Shown here: positions 42,324 to 52,810 of the stretch, one piece after another
How the letters are laid out: every line of letters begins with the position of its first letter
How positions within the stretch are numbered: the stretch's first letter is position 1
From: Coniferiporia sulphurascens
Taxonomy: Eukaryota > Basidiomycota > Agaricomycetes > Hymenochaetales > Hymenochaetaceae
DNA: 64,000 nucleotides
Direction of reading: 5' to 3'
Assembly: GCA_002794785.1 (NCBI GenBank)
Contig: NBBA01000027.1
Span: 1-64,000 of the forward strand
Made by a program: the position numbers and the translations under genes
Notes under the pieces: model-generated
Seen by the model: the letters and a program-made list of their open reading frames with translations, nothing else
Database searches by the model: none
What the model was told of the DNA's origin: nothing

Positions 42324-42702
42324 TTTTTTTTATTTTTTTATTTTTTTATTTTTTTAATTATTCCTGCAGTATTACATAATTACAAGCTGCCCCCCCAAAG
42401 GGGGGGCCCTAACTATGTAACAACAGAGGCACCCATCATTGTGCATCGCACAAAACTGGGTGGGGGCTCTGCTCCTGAAAGGGTGCCAAAGTGTGAAGAG
42501 CCCCTATTGGGTTAGGGAAAGAAGCCAGAGGTAGAAGGAGGAGTACATATTGCTACAAACTATTCAAGCGGGTGAGGGCAGGCAAAGTAGGAAGCTTAGA
42601 ATTGAGAAGGGGATGGTGAGAGCACCGGCCAAGACATATCCATAGGAGTCCAAAAGACGGGCATTAAAAGTTTGGGAATGGGGGGAGCATACCTGAGAGC
42701 TC
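42324..42702 (-). mobile_element. LINE 3' UTR fragment
   Basis: Only the 3' UTR and the last ORF2 codons remain, with both hairpins and a T-rich (ATTTTTTT)n tail facing left. It ends at GAGAGCTC, 42702, where AT-rich non-LINE sequence starts. Confidence 0.8.
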
Positions 42703-43431
42703 TTTTAGATTTGCTCCCTGATTAAGGGTTAGAAACAAGTGATAACAGATTCACACAATGATACTAGTTAGTTTAGGGTAGGCTTGATACCCTTCACTTG
42801 CTAGAGTGTTAGAGCTGATGATGGTGGTAAGAGACAAGAGATGAATTAAACTGCTTTTTACCGCAATTTTACGTTGGGCTTTTATACCCCACATATTGTA
42901 GTCTATTTACTATGTTCCGGTAGATACTACAACATACTACTCTTGATTTATAAGTCATAAGAATGTTCCGGTACAATCCTGTACATGCTATTTACTATTC
43001 TTAGCTTCTTATGAGTCAGTTACATATTCCGGTATGTTCTACAGTCTACCATGCTATCTTTATCTTATGCCAGAACCTTCCTTGAGTTTCCATCAAGTCA
43101 TATAGTATAATACCTAAGGTAACCATTCTCGGATACTACTATACCTATGATGCTTCTCCTTATTTCCTAATTGGTTCTGCTGTGCGATGCGCTATACTTG
43201 GCTCCCATCAATTGCATCTTCTAATTGATCACCATGCTTCCATCGGCTATTCTTAGCCGAATGCTTAGATATACTTGTGTGGCCCAGCGATTATGTTAGC
43301 CTTCTTAATCTTATCTTGTTGTGGCTTGTTACTTATTACCATAGACTAATATTGAGTCATTTCCATTGTTATGTTGAAAGGGGTTCGTTCTTGTTAGGAA
43401 TTGATGAATAAGCTTGCTTACAAGCTTAGAC
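42703..43431 (-). other. AT-rich, LTR-like noncoding region
   Basis: A marked drop in GC relative to the LINEs on either side. On the - strand a GGTATAAAAGCCC box (about 42882-42894) is followed by a run without long ORFs. TATCATTGT occurs near both ends (42753-42765 and 43430-43440, - strand). Several GTTCCGGTA/ATTCCGGTA copies lie at 42916-43035. These fit an LTR or a non-autonomous element, but I could not fix its ends or a TSD. No gene is seen. Confidence 0.4.
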
Positions 43432-44398
43432 AATGATACCAGTGACTACCAATACAGGAAGGGACTCCCACGGAGACTATCCAGTGATCATTCAACATGG
43501 GGACGGAACCAACTAGAAAACCAGGACTTCTTGGGAACATCAGGCCAATCACGATGCTCAAGCAACTGCTAAAGACTCTGCCACCGATGCCGGACCACAT
43601 ACAATCAATCATGGGAAGCATTTAACACAGTAATAACTGAATGCTTTTACATGGCAGGGTACATGAACTGCCAGGTAACTACAGATCACACTGTAGACCC
43701 TATAGGCAACAGCACGGAGGTCAGGGTAACGCACATGATACAAATGTACATCTTCGATGTACAGGAGTTTTTGCACAATGTCCATGTCCAGACGATAGTG
43801 AACCCGCACATACATGACAAGGAATGTGACCTACGAGTGGTCTCAGGATCCTTCCCGTACAGGACATTGCAGGATAACACATTCCTAGCTAACGCTCACC
43901 GATAATGCACAAAGGTAATCACCCTCTTCGAGAATCTATCAGCAAAGGGATCGATGACCGCAGATCAGCAGATCGGCAATGTTAATCTTTATGTGATAAC
44001 ACTATGGTTATCAAATGGATCACCCCCGGCACCACCTCCAGGATACACACGACATATCGCTAGGATAAACCACATTAACGAACCACTGGACAATGTGATC
44101 AATGACAGGACACCAACTGAAAGGTACCCGCCTATGGACCTTTAGCCAATATTGCATTATGCGATTAAGCCACACTCGGCAGGAACCAAAGCGCTTACCG
44201 AAGCCAGCCACAAACCTTAAATGGGCAATTGTCCAAGTCGACAGGATAACATGGAGGAACCAGTACAGGAGGCCATCAAGACAAGTTAACAACTTACCAA
44301 TCATCAAGCTGTTAGGCAGCATCTTAACAAGAAGCCACTGGCACATAAGACTACAGGGTAGCGTGCAGAACAGTGGGGCAACGTGCACAGCCTAAGCG
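43432..44398 (+). pseudogene. Decayed ORF of unknown identity
   Basis: One + frame (positions with remainder 1 modulo 3) stays largely open for about 320 codons, with stops near 43573, 43903, 44143 and later. The longest pieces are 84 aa (43651-43905, with EVRVTHMIQMYIFDVQEF) and 63 aa (43954-44145, NVNLYVITLWLSNGSPP). Long co-framed openness in AT-rich DNA suggests an old gene rather than chance. I do not recognise the protein. It could be the body of the element whose LTR-like ends flank it. Confidence 0.4.
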
Positions 44399-44401
44399 TC
44401 A

Positions 44402-44843
44402 TGGTGAAGTCATTATGATACCATATGATGTCCCTATGAGCTCAGTGGAGCCTAGTGGAGCATAGTGGAGCGCATGACACACAGTGAAGCTCAGTGGAGC
44501 ACCAACAGCCAATCGTAGATAGTTATTTCTCATATGATCCTCTAATGAGGTCATTTGCACTGGTACGCAGCTCCAAGTCAGTGGAGCTTATGATGACACT
44601 GTGAGGCGTCATAGCTCCAACTGCAGAGCCTTGTGGAGCATCCGCTTTCAAGCGGAGCTTCTTCTTCATGTATATAAGGAGGGCCTAGACCAGCCTAGAC
44701 CCCAGTTTAATTCACCTTCTCAATTCTCTCAGACTTCTCCTGAGCGAAATACCAACATCTACCGACTTATTCTTGACTCAATCACATGCCTCAACTCTAT
44801 CTCGACTACTTGTTCCATCGGCTAACCACGGTTACCCTTGGTC
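44402..44843 (+). mobile_element. LTR-like region with TATA box and AGTGGAGC repeats
   Basis: About 440 bp beginning TGGTGAAGTC. Five exact AGTGGAGC copies (44444, 44454, 44464, 44493, 44580) lie upstream of TGTATATAAGGAGG at about 44669. A pyrimidine-rich, TCTCAATTCTCTCAGAC-type start region follows. This looks like an LTR U3/R or another strong promoter. The right end blends into the module near 44835-44850. No TSD was identified. Confidence 0.45.
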
Positions 44844-46505
44844 CTAATAATGATAACATTTCCATGGGAGTCGGGAAACCCTCTGCCCACTAGCGGTCGG
44901 TGAAAACCGGGAAACCTCGGGTTTGGCGAAAGTCGGGTTTAATCCTCTGGGATTGATGTGCTTGCATTGAGGCTGTGATGACCGGCATGTCATATCAAAA
45001 ACTGCTCCCCAAATTCCCAAAAGGGTCTCTGATGATGGCACTAGTTGCTAAAAGGAGATAGGGGTCTCATAACACATGGTGTGGCGGTAATAACCATCTG
45101 ATGCAGAAATGCGACAGGACACCATGGGCCTCTCGGGTGGGACGGGCCCCCTTGAGGTGGTTAGTAAGAGGCACTCCCTGGCAGCTGTAAAAAGCGTTGG
45201 GGTCCACCCCTCTGCGACACGGAGATTCTGGTACGCTGCGGATCCAGAAGCGGGAAAACCCTTAAATGCGGGCCCGAGTATTCCCCGCGGAGTGTGTTGG
45301 GGTAACACCTGATGCTGATGTGGGTTCTGAAGCGCATGCCAGGGCATGGGAAACTCAGTGCACTGAGCGGGCCATAGTGGCAGGGGATAGTTCCCTCTGT
45401 TGGCTTGAGAGGACTAAATCCTCCGTGGGTTCTAATGGGGGTAAATCCCATTCAGGCTTAAGTTGATTCCTTGACACGCAGCGGCGCTTCACATCACCAA
45501 GCGGGTATGGGGGGGCATGAGTCCAGGCGGCTGGGGGTGGTGGGGTAGTGCCTACAGCGCCGCGACCTTCACACTACACCTTTAGCACGTTGGGTAGCTC
45601 TAATCTCACCTTTAGGCCTGTGTGGCGTGAAGGACAGCGGGAGGGGTTTGTCGGGCCCCATATCCTGAGGAAGGTGCATGCATATGTTGGGCCCTGCAAG
45701 GGCGTCCTTTAGTCAGGCTGCCGCGCTGGTCCCTATGGGGGATACTGGCTGAGTTTTGACTCAGCCTACTGTCGCAGGCATGGCCTGATTTCGCATTGCA
45801 GGTGGCACAACCACCCCCCCTGGCCTGCGCAGTCGACCGCCCACATCCTAGGCGGCTGCAGCACTTTCCACCCATGGATATGACACGTGTGGCCACCTCA
45901 AGACCCTCTCCCAACCCACCACTCAGAGTGGGCAGATGAAAACTGCCTCCTGGTTTTGCGCCAATGGCTTAAGCTGACGGGCACCTAAACCGCCTTTCTG
46001 ACCGCGCCATACGGCTCTCCTTCGCTGCGATGGACCTAGACAGACACCCAACCGATGAGGATATGGACCTGGACCTCCTATGGGATTACATGCATCATAT
46101 GCTCGGACCCCAAACCCAGGACTTGGACCCAGCCCTTTTAGAGCTCTCAGGTATGCTCCCCCCCTTTCCGCTTGATTAGGGCCTGCCTTTCGAATTCCCT
46201 TGAATACATCTCGGCTGGCACTCTCACCCCCCCTTTCCAATTCTAAGCTTCTTACTTTTACCTGCCCTTAACCGCCCGGTTTGTTCGTAGTGATATGTAT
46301 TCCTCCCTCTCCCCTGGCCTCCTTACTAAATAGGGGCTCTTCACACACCGGCACCCATCTAGGGAGCAGAGCCCCTGCCCAGTTTTGTGTGATGTGCAAT
46401 GATGGGCACCTCTGTTGTTATGTAGTTAGGGCCCCCCTTCGGGGGGGCAGCTTGTAATTACGTAATACTGCAGGAATAATTAAAAAAAAAAAAAAAAAAA
46501 AAAAA
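44844..46505 (+). mobile_element. Chimeric retroelement d: module (5'-truncated) fused to LINE 3' end
   Basis: A divergent module piece (44844-45717) ends TCCTTTAGTCAGGC and is joined to LINE ORF2 at TGCCGCGCTGGTCCC, coding RAGPYGGYWLSFDSAY. It continues through WHNHPPWPAQSTAHILGGC to LLELSGMLPPFPLD, the 3' UTR and a long A tail (46482-46505). The module half is clearly older or of a different subfamily than copies b and c. Confidence 0.75.
45718..46180 (+). pseudogene. ORF2 C-terminus in chimera d
   Basis: The His/Cys-rich end of ORF2 with a TGA near 45880 (HPWI*HVWP), a one-base loss near 45980 in LTG-HLNRL, and the final LLELSGMLPPFPLD. No RNase H core. Confidence 0.78.
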
Positions 46506-46736
46506 GATTGCATACCCTCTGGCAAGCCCTAGAGCCCCTCTCGCATCTTCGAAACTGCCGTTACAGCGACTGGACGACCAGTGAGCACACACTCCGGAAG
46601 ACCGGTGTGCAGTCGGTAGCCTTCTCTCATATCAACCCAGTAGTATACCAGACCAGAGTATGGGTTGCTGCAATGAACCCCCAGACGACCCCCAGTGAAA
46701 ACCAGAGATGGTGGTGGTAAGAGGACAAGAAGGATG
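46506..46736 (-). repeat. Noncoding module 5' fragment, copy f
   Basis: The first 230 or so bases of a module (CATCC at 46736, - strand), cut at 46506 by the A tail of chimera d. It closely resembles the matching part of copy e, including CATACCCTCTGGCAAGCC. It abuts the interior of an older module (46737 onward), so it probably inserted there. Confidence 0.75.
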
Positions 46737-47799
46737 AATACTCAGGAACCGAGGTCATGGGACAAGCGCCCAGTCAACCCCCAGCCCCGCTTCTGGATCT
46801 GCGATCGTACCAGGATCTCCATCTCACATACTTGACCCCAGTGGCAAAGCTGTCCCAGGGAGTAGAGGATACTAACCACCTCAAGGGGGTCCAACCCACC
46901 CAAGAGGCCCATGGTGCCCTGTCGCTTTTCAGCATTGGGTGGTTCTTACTGCCACGCCATGTGTTATGAGCCCCCTATCTCCTTTTGGCACAAGGTGCCG
47001 TCATCAGAGACCCTTTCGGGAATTTGGGGGGGGCAGTTTTTGATTTGTCATGCCAGGGACAATGCGGACCCTGAGGTACCCAGGAGGGCATTGCTCAGCA
47101 CCCGAAGGCATGATCCGAGTTGCCCCGAACCAAGATCACCCGACCGAAGTTGCCCACTGCGAGGCAGGGGGTTTCCCCCCCCCTGTGAGGACGTTAACAT
47201 CGTGTCCCCCCCTGCTGAGCCCACATACAATGCAAGCCCAACGAGCATGCCACCCCGAGAGGGCAGTGCAGACGCCAGAAGGATACAAGCTCACTCTTAA
47301 ATTCTACACACATTGTGGTAGACGATGAGGTGCAGTGGTGAAGTAGAGGTGAAGGTGGGTTATCAGCATAAACTGATGTATTTCATGGTAGAGACCAGCT
47401 CTCCTTATATACATCTACTGTGAGCTACTTATACTATAACTATCATAGCTCCTATTCGTATGGCGTTATCATTGCGTTATCGTTTACTTAGTAAGGTGGT
47501 TGCTCATATGACCGCCTTTATATTTAGTACATTTGTTATATTTATTTAATACTCACCAAGAATCCAACCAGAAGCAACGTTTTCAACGGGTTGCCAAGAC
47601 CGCCGGCAAGCTCCGTGCCCGTTCCCCGCTGCGTTACGGCGACCGACGACCAACCCCGGCACACCAGGGTGAGTTGGAACCTTCTCTCGTATGATGCCCA
47701 GTCCCAGAGAGTCCAGACAAGGTCGGGTAGCTGCGACTTCCCCCCAGCCGACCCCAGTCGCAAAACCGAGATGGTGGTGGTAAGAGGACAAGAAGGATG
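46737..47799 (-). repeat. Noncoding module, divergent copy f'
   Basis: Module 5' end CATCC at 47799; interior extends to the AATACTCAGG block at 46737, and the 3' part is missing. It differs from copies a-c throughout, e.g. GCGACTGGGG in the 5' region. It carries a 257 bp LTR-like insert at 47295-47551. At 47799 it joins a LINE fragment (CTGCTGACC). Confidence 0.72.
47295..47551 (-). mobile_element. Short LTR-like insert with 5 bp TSD
   Basis: 257 bp AT-rich insert flanked by CTCAC at 47290-47294 and 47552-47556. On the + strand it contains GTGGTAGACGATGAGGTGC; on the - strand a TATAAGGAG-type box lies upstream of that block. It matches a 194 bp insert at 54948-55141 in order, with shared blocks at the box and the CATATG/CACCACCTTAC end. 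Size, TATA box and 5 bp TSD suggest a small solo LTR, although the ends are not TG/CA. Confidence 0.6.
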
Positions 47800-47827
47800 G
47801 GCTGCTGACCATTGAAGGGGGGTGGGG

Positions 47828-50820
47828 TAGTGCTGGGGGCGAAACTAAAATTTTGTAGTTCCACCAGTTCGCCAGTGAAACTGGTGCGGCGAAAGGTTTT
47901 GCCAGGGGTGGCGAAACGGCGATATTAGTAATGTAATTAGTAATGTAATATAATCTTAAATATAACACGTTTAGTTACTTATTACTAACTAGGGATAAGT
48001 TAGTAAGTATTACATGTAACGATTAGAGCGCCATCTGCGCCTTCAACGCATCCGGGTCCCATGTCACATCGTCGTTGTCAAATGTATGATGTGCCATATG
48101 GTCCTCTTTTTCAATGATAACACTACCCTCAAGCACTGAATCAAGCTGGTCCAAATCAAAGTGTTCTTCAGCCTCTATTCTGATGATTGGTCTGGGTTCT
48201 GTGGCTTCAAGTCCTGCTGGTATGGTTTGTATAGTGCTGGTCTCACTTTCTGTGCTTGATCCGCTGGCAGCTCTTGCATCAAGTTCATCGAAAGCAGAGT
48301 CAATCTCAGCAAGTGAGATATCACCTGGCACAACCAGATCTGGGTCCTCTCCCTCAACAGGTATGGATAGGATGGGTCGTATGGTGAGTTCCTCAAGTTC
48401 AGTTACAAGTTCTTTGTTAATTCCGCTGCCAGGCCGGGTGTGCATGTGTGCCCGGTTTCATCATAGACTCTTGCCCCTATCCCCTGCCTGCTTGTGAAGC
48501 AAGTTAATGTAGTGGCACCACAACTTTCCCAACACCTCAAAAGTATGGACTGTAAGGTTTGACCTATGTGTGCCCTGAATCCCACCCAGGTTTGAGAACA
48601 GCCGCTCAACTTTGGCGGAATGGGGCACAAACCCAAAAAGAATAATGGCCATGTCCCTCAAGGGATAGTTTTGTCCAGACACAAGTATGTCTTTCCACCA
48701 CTTTCTGGCATTTGCACGTCCTCCTTCAAAAGGTTTTTGACCCCGATGGTACACATGTATGTTTTCGATTAGTTTCTTTGCCATTGACTGATTCCAGCCC
48801 CATTTTTTTGCTATTTTTAAGGCAATTGACACTGCGTCGTCCAGTGAATGAGATTTTATTGCCTGGGAAATGGCAAGCTTTCGACAATGTGGGTGAAGGA
48901 ACATGGTGAACCAGTGTAAGTCCGTATTCATTGCGTGAAATTCTTGATTGAAAACTCGTTTCGCATGGTATGTAAAGTCGTCATTGTCCATTGCTTTCGC
49001 CTTCACCTGAATCATATGCTTTGCACATTGTAGCAGTTCAAGCATGCAATCGGCAAGTGTAGCATCACGAGACTCAAGGTTGCCAATGGCATCAACCAGT
49101 GGCTTGCAAAACTGTATGAGCTGATCGGTAAGGTCCCAGTGTCGATAATTATGAACAATGTCAAGGACATCAAGTGGTAAGCACGTTAAACCATTTGTTT
49201 TCTTTGTTGCATCGGGACGCTCAATGAGTATTCGTAGAGCAGGTCTGTCTAATGGCATCAGTATTTTGGTTTCAAGATGATGATGAGGAAGAAGACAAAC
49301 ATGTACGAGTGGCAGCTTTGGAGCATAAGAATTAGTGCGTACCACCTAGACTCTGTATGAATTTCGAGGCCATGTGTGATTCCCAAACTGACAGCAATGT
49401 CGACAAGCTGCCCACCCCAGAAATGTGAACTATTGAAAAACGTGACAAGGCGAGCATTGGACTTTATGACACTTTTCATGACTGCATGATTTGTGACCTT
49501 TCCAATTAGCGTGTTTAGGAGGTGTAGGAAGCAAGCATATGTCTGTAAGTAAATTTTAAGCCTGCTTTCCATGTAAATTCAGAACTAAGTCTTACTATGA
49601 CCCATTTATACTGCGTTTCGAACTTCTTGCGAGCCAGAATCATAACCGAAGGGTTATCTGTGCACAATGCGCCAACCTGGGAAGGTCTGAATTCCATCCG
49701 TTCCATATCCTCTGTGCATACACTGACAACAGCATTGGCATTTGCTCGTTTTCCTGTCAGGTTTGATAGGCCCATGACAACAGGTGGTTTGCCCACTTCA
49801 GCCAAAACTGTACCATATAGGCTTTGCCCAAGAATGTCTTCCCACCCATCCACTAACCAAGTGCTGTACTGACAGGTTTTCAGGTCTTCTCATTCTACAA
49901 GCTCAACCCTTGCGACTTCTGCATCAAAAATTGAATGCTGGAGGACATATCATGATGGGATAGGATACATTGGCCTCAGTGCTTTGAGAAATATATGGAG
50001 GTAGGAATTCTCGACTGCATTAAAGGGAAAATTTGCGTGGATGAATGCCCTAGATATACTTGAACTTCAGCCTGGTATTTGGATGCCATTAAAGCCATAA
50101 GTGTACATACCGAAGCAGCTTCAGGTTTAAGTCATCTACTTCACTTTTTGACAAAGTTCTATCCACAAAACAGCTCATTTTGAGGTCCTCGAGCTTTTGT
50201 TTCTTCGCTGAGACACTGGATGAGCCTGTCATGTCAGATTCAGAGGTCATGCTTGGGCCCCTCTCCAATGCTGTTGGATTCAAGGCAGCAAGTATATCCT
50301 GCATTGTCGAAAAATCTACCCCTCCTTTTTCTGCCAGAATGATAGCAGCCCTTTGCCTGATGTCGGGTGTAGCCTTGGTGCATTTTGACAGTTCCTTTAG
50401 ATGCATGAAGAGTACATTTTCATGGTGTTCAAGCTGTATTCCACAGTGGTTGCAAGAATAGTACCAGCGTTTTGTCTTTCCACCTCTTTCCCCTTGCTTC
50501 GTAAAGTTCTCCTCCAAGAATTCATTAAATGGGCAACCTCCAGATGACGGCATGCTAAGCTGAGAAATAGATGCTCAAATGAATTGAGAAGCACGCAAAA
50601 ACTCTTCTTTCAGTGCCAGGTCACCATGGTGACCAAGGAAGTATTATTAATCTATTACAAATCGTCTGCTTAGCCGATGTACCTTTCCAAATTTGGGGAT
50701 GTTTATTACTAATATCACCAGTTTCGCCAGCACCAAATTCTTACTTAGGTTTTGCCGGTGCGGCGAAACCCCCGGCGAAACCCGAAGTGGCGATACTGGC
50801 GACTTTCGCCAACAACACTA
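47828..50820 (-). mobile_element. hAT-type DNA transposon with TIRs and 8 bp TSD
   Basis: 2993 bp. Termini TAGTGCTGGGGGCGAAA and, inverted at the right end, TAGTGTTGTTGGCGAAA. An exact 8 bp duplication GGGTGGGG lies at 47820-47827 and 50821-50828. An 8 bp TSD and TAGTG-type ends are hallmarks of the hAT superfamily. GCGAAA/TTTCGCC motifs recur just inside both ends (47838-47925, 50728-50812), likely transposase-binding subterminal repeats. The transposase gene is on the - strand. Confidence 0.95.
48023..50553 (-). pseudogene. hAT transposase gene with short introns, decayed
   Basis: Starts MPSSGGCPFNEFLEENFTKQ at 50553. A BED-type zinc finger follows (WYYSCNHCG...MHLKELSKC). A GTATGT donor at 50110 opens an intron of about 96 nt (acceptor near 50015), but the joined phase is off by one. 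The next exon reads LHIFLKALRPMYPIPS, then TGA, later DGWEDILGQSLYGTVLAEVG and DNPSVMILARKKFETQYKWVI. A clean 53 nt intron (49595-49543, GTAAGA...TTACAG) joins in frame to TYACFLHLLNTLIGK. HTESRWYAL precedes the C-terminal hATC dimerisation block (WWKDI, PHSAKVERLFSNLGGIQ, 48461-49345). An acidic tail exon ends at 48023. In-frame TGAs and phase slips make it nonfunctional. Confidence 0.85.
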
Positions 50821-51217
50821 GGGTGGGGGCTGTTGAAATCGCCTGTAGGAGCGTTTTGCATGTTGGGGTCCACCAAGGGACCTTGGTTTTGGACAGCTTG
50901 GTTTTTTTTATTTTTTATTTATTATTATTCCTGCAGTATTACATAATTACAAGCTGCCCCCCCGGAGGGGGGGCCCTAACTACATAACAACAGAGGCACC
51001 CGTCATTGTGCAATGCACAAAACTGGGCGGGGGCCCTGCTCCCCGGAGGGAGCCAGAGTGGGAAGGGCCCCTATTGGTAAGTACACAGAAGGAGAGAGGA
51101 ATATGTATCACTACAGCCAGGCCAAACGGACGACATCAGGCAAAGGGGGTAGCTTAGAATTGGAAAGGGATGGCAAGAGTGCCGGCCAGGACATTTGTGG
51201 GGGAGTCCGAAAGGCAG

Positions 51218-52429
51218 TCATAGATCAGAGGAAAAGGGAGGAAGTGTACCTGAAAGCTCCAAGAGAGCCGGGTCCAGGTCCTGGGTACAGGGTCCAAGCA
51301 TACAACTCATGTATTCCCTGAGGAGGTCCAAGTCCATATCTTCGTCAGTCGGGTGCCCCTCCAGCTCCATCACAACGAAAGCCAGGTGGATGGCGGCAGA
51401 AGTGCGGTCGGAGAAACGGTTGAGGTGCCCCGTCAGCTTGAGCCAACGGCGCAGAACCTGGAGGCGGTTTTTGTCGGCCCACTCGGTGTGGTGGGTCGGA
51501 AGTGGGTCCTGGGGGGGCCAGACCTTGCTGATCCATGGTCGGAAAGTGAGACATCTGCCCAGGACGTGGGCAGTTGACTGGGCTGGCCAGGGGGGGTGGT
51601 TATGCCATCGGCAGTGCGAGATCAGGCCATGCCTGTGTCGGTAGGCTGAGTCGAAGCTCAGCCAGTAGCCCCCGTAGGGACCGGCATGGCATAGAACCTG
51701 GGCGACTGTGGAGAGCTCCCAGCGGGGGTGGTCGACCGACTGATTAATGATCTTTCGGGGACGACGGGAAGGGACACTATTGACAGCTAAGTATTTGTCG
51801 GCTGTCGAGGCAAGGGGGCGGGCGAGAGAGAGGGTCCATCGCTCCATGAGGGTGTTGATGGCGGCCTCTTTCAGTGCGGAGATGGAGGGTGCGAGGGGAG
51901 ACGGGGGGAGATTCGTTGTGAACTTCGCCTCTTGGTCTGCCCATTCATTCCCCGGGATGCCGGAGTGACCCGGACACCAGACGAAATGTACGGAAAGATC
52001 CGGGTATGAGTCCAATAGAGTCTGGACCCCTGCCTTCCACTGGTGGAGGAGGTGTGCGCCTGGAACTGGTGCCCATGTTCGGATCAGGTGGAGTGCCGTC
52101 AGCGAATCCGACAAAAAGAAGATGTCGGATGCGACAGGCAGGAGCTCCTGGAGGTGGTGTGCGGCCCAGCTTGGTGCGGAGGTGAGAGAAAAGATTTCTG
52201 CGTCCGTAGCAGTGGTACAGGTGGGGGAAGCAAGCCGGTGAGACTTGAGGCAGGTCAGGCCTTCCATGGTGCAGACTGCTGACCCAGACTTTGGGCCGAT
52301 GTGGGAGCCATCAGTGAAAACCTGGAGATGGGGGAGGGTGCTCAGGGAGCATGCTGCGCCCACAAATTCCTTGCGGGTGTCTTTGCTGACTGGAGTGATA
52401 GGAGTGGCAAACGAGACTCGACCATTCAT
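51218..52429 (-). CDS. LINE RNase H and C-terminal domain, 403 aa open (in chimera c)
   Basis: Open from MNGRVSFATPITPVSKDTRK to LLELSGTLPPFSSDL. RNase H: QVFTDGSHIGPKSGS, TDAEIFSLTSAPSW, FFLSDSLTALHLIRTW, CPGHSGIPGNEWADQEAK; all catalytic acidic positions are present. The C-terminal zinc motif LISHCRWHNHPPWPAQSTAHVLGRC is intact. It is the least-decayed C-terminal half in the window, consistent with a recent insertion. It would have been translated only as part of ORF2, and here the upstream RT is replaced by the noncoding module. Confidence 0.88.
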   Translation of the reverse strand: MNGRVSFATPITPVSKDTRKEFVGAACSLSTLPHLQVFTDGSHIGPKSGSAVCTMEGLTCLKSHRLASPTCTTATDAEIFSLTSAPSWAAHHLQELLPVASDIFFLSDSLTALHLIRTWAPVPGAHLLHQWKAGVQTLLDSYPDLSVHFVWCPGHSGIPGNEWADQEAKFTTNLPPSPLAPSISALKEAAINTLMERWTLSLARPLASTADKYLAVNSVPSRRPRKIINQSVDHPRWELSTVAQVLCHAGPYGGYWLSFDSAYRHRHGLISHCRWHNHPPWPAQSTAHVLGRCLTFRPWISKVWPPQDPLPTHHTEWADKNRLQVLRRWLKLTGHLNRFSDRTSAAIHLAFVVMELEGHPTDEDMDLDLLREYMSCMLGPCTQDLDPALLELSGTLPPFSSDL

Positions 52430-52810
52430 AAATGCCAGAGGGTCCGTCCACGGGGGATGAGTGTATGCAGGGACTGGTTGTACCCGAGGGACCCAGACCT
52501 GCAGAGAAGTGGAGAAGGGATGGTTAGCTACTGATTTGTTATATCATTTTCTACCGATGGAGTGCAGGGTATGCCAGAGGCGAAGAGAATGGAGAGTCTT
52601 AGCATATTCGAGATAGTAAGAGAGAGGGGGAAGGGAACAAAGAAAATTTGTGGAGAAAGGGGAGGCACCTTTGTAGACACCCAGAATCCATCTACATGCC
52701 GTGTTTTGCACAGCCTGCAGATGGCTTACTAATGTTTTTTGGCGCCAGCCATGATACCAAACCGGGGCGCCCCATGTGAGGATGGAGCGAACACAGGCGG
52801 TGTATAGTCG
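52430..52810 (-). pseudogene. LINE RT thumb/connection fragment in chimera c
   Basis: Reads LYTACVRSILTWGAPVWYHG, LVSHLQAVQNTACRWILGVY, FSTNFLCSLPPLSYYLEYAK, SLQVWVPRVQPVPAYTHPPW, with a frame break near 52530. It starts abruptly at the module boundary. Confidence 0.8.

Larger units (their letters stand above)
47800..50902 (-). mobile_element. LINE ORF2-linker scrap split by the hAT element
   Basis: Only 47800-47827 and 50829-50902 are LINE: the linker region reading PWWTPTCKMLLQAIS-like sequence on the - strand. The halves join at GGGTGGGG, which is duplicated around the hAT element. The left edge meets module f', the right edge the tail of chimera c. Confidence 0.78.
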
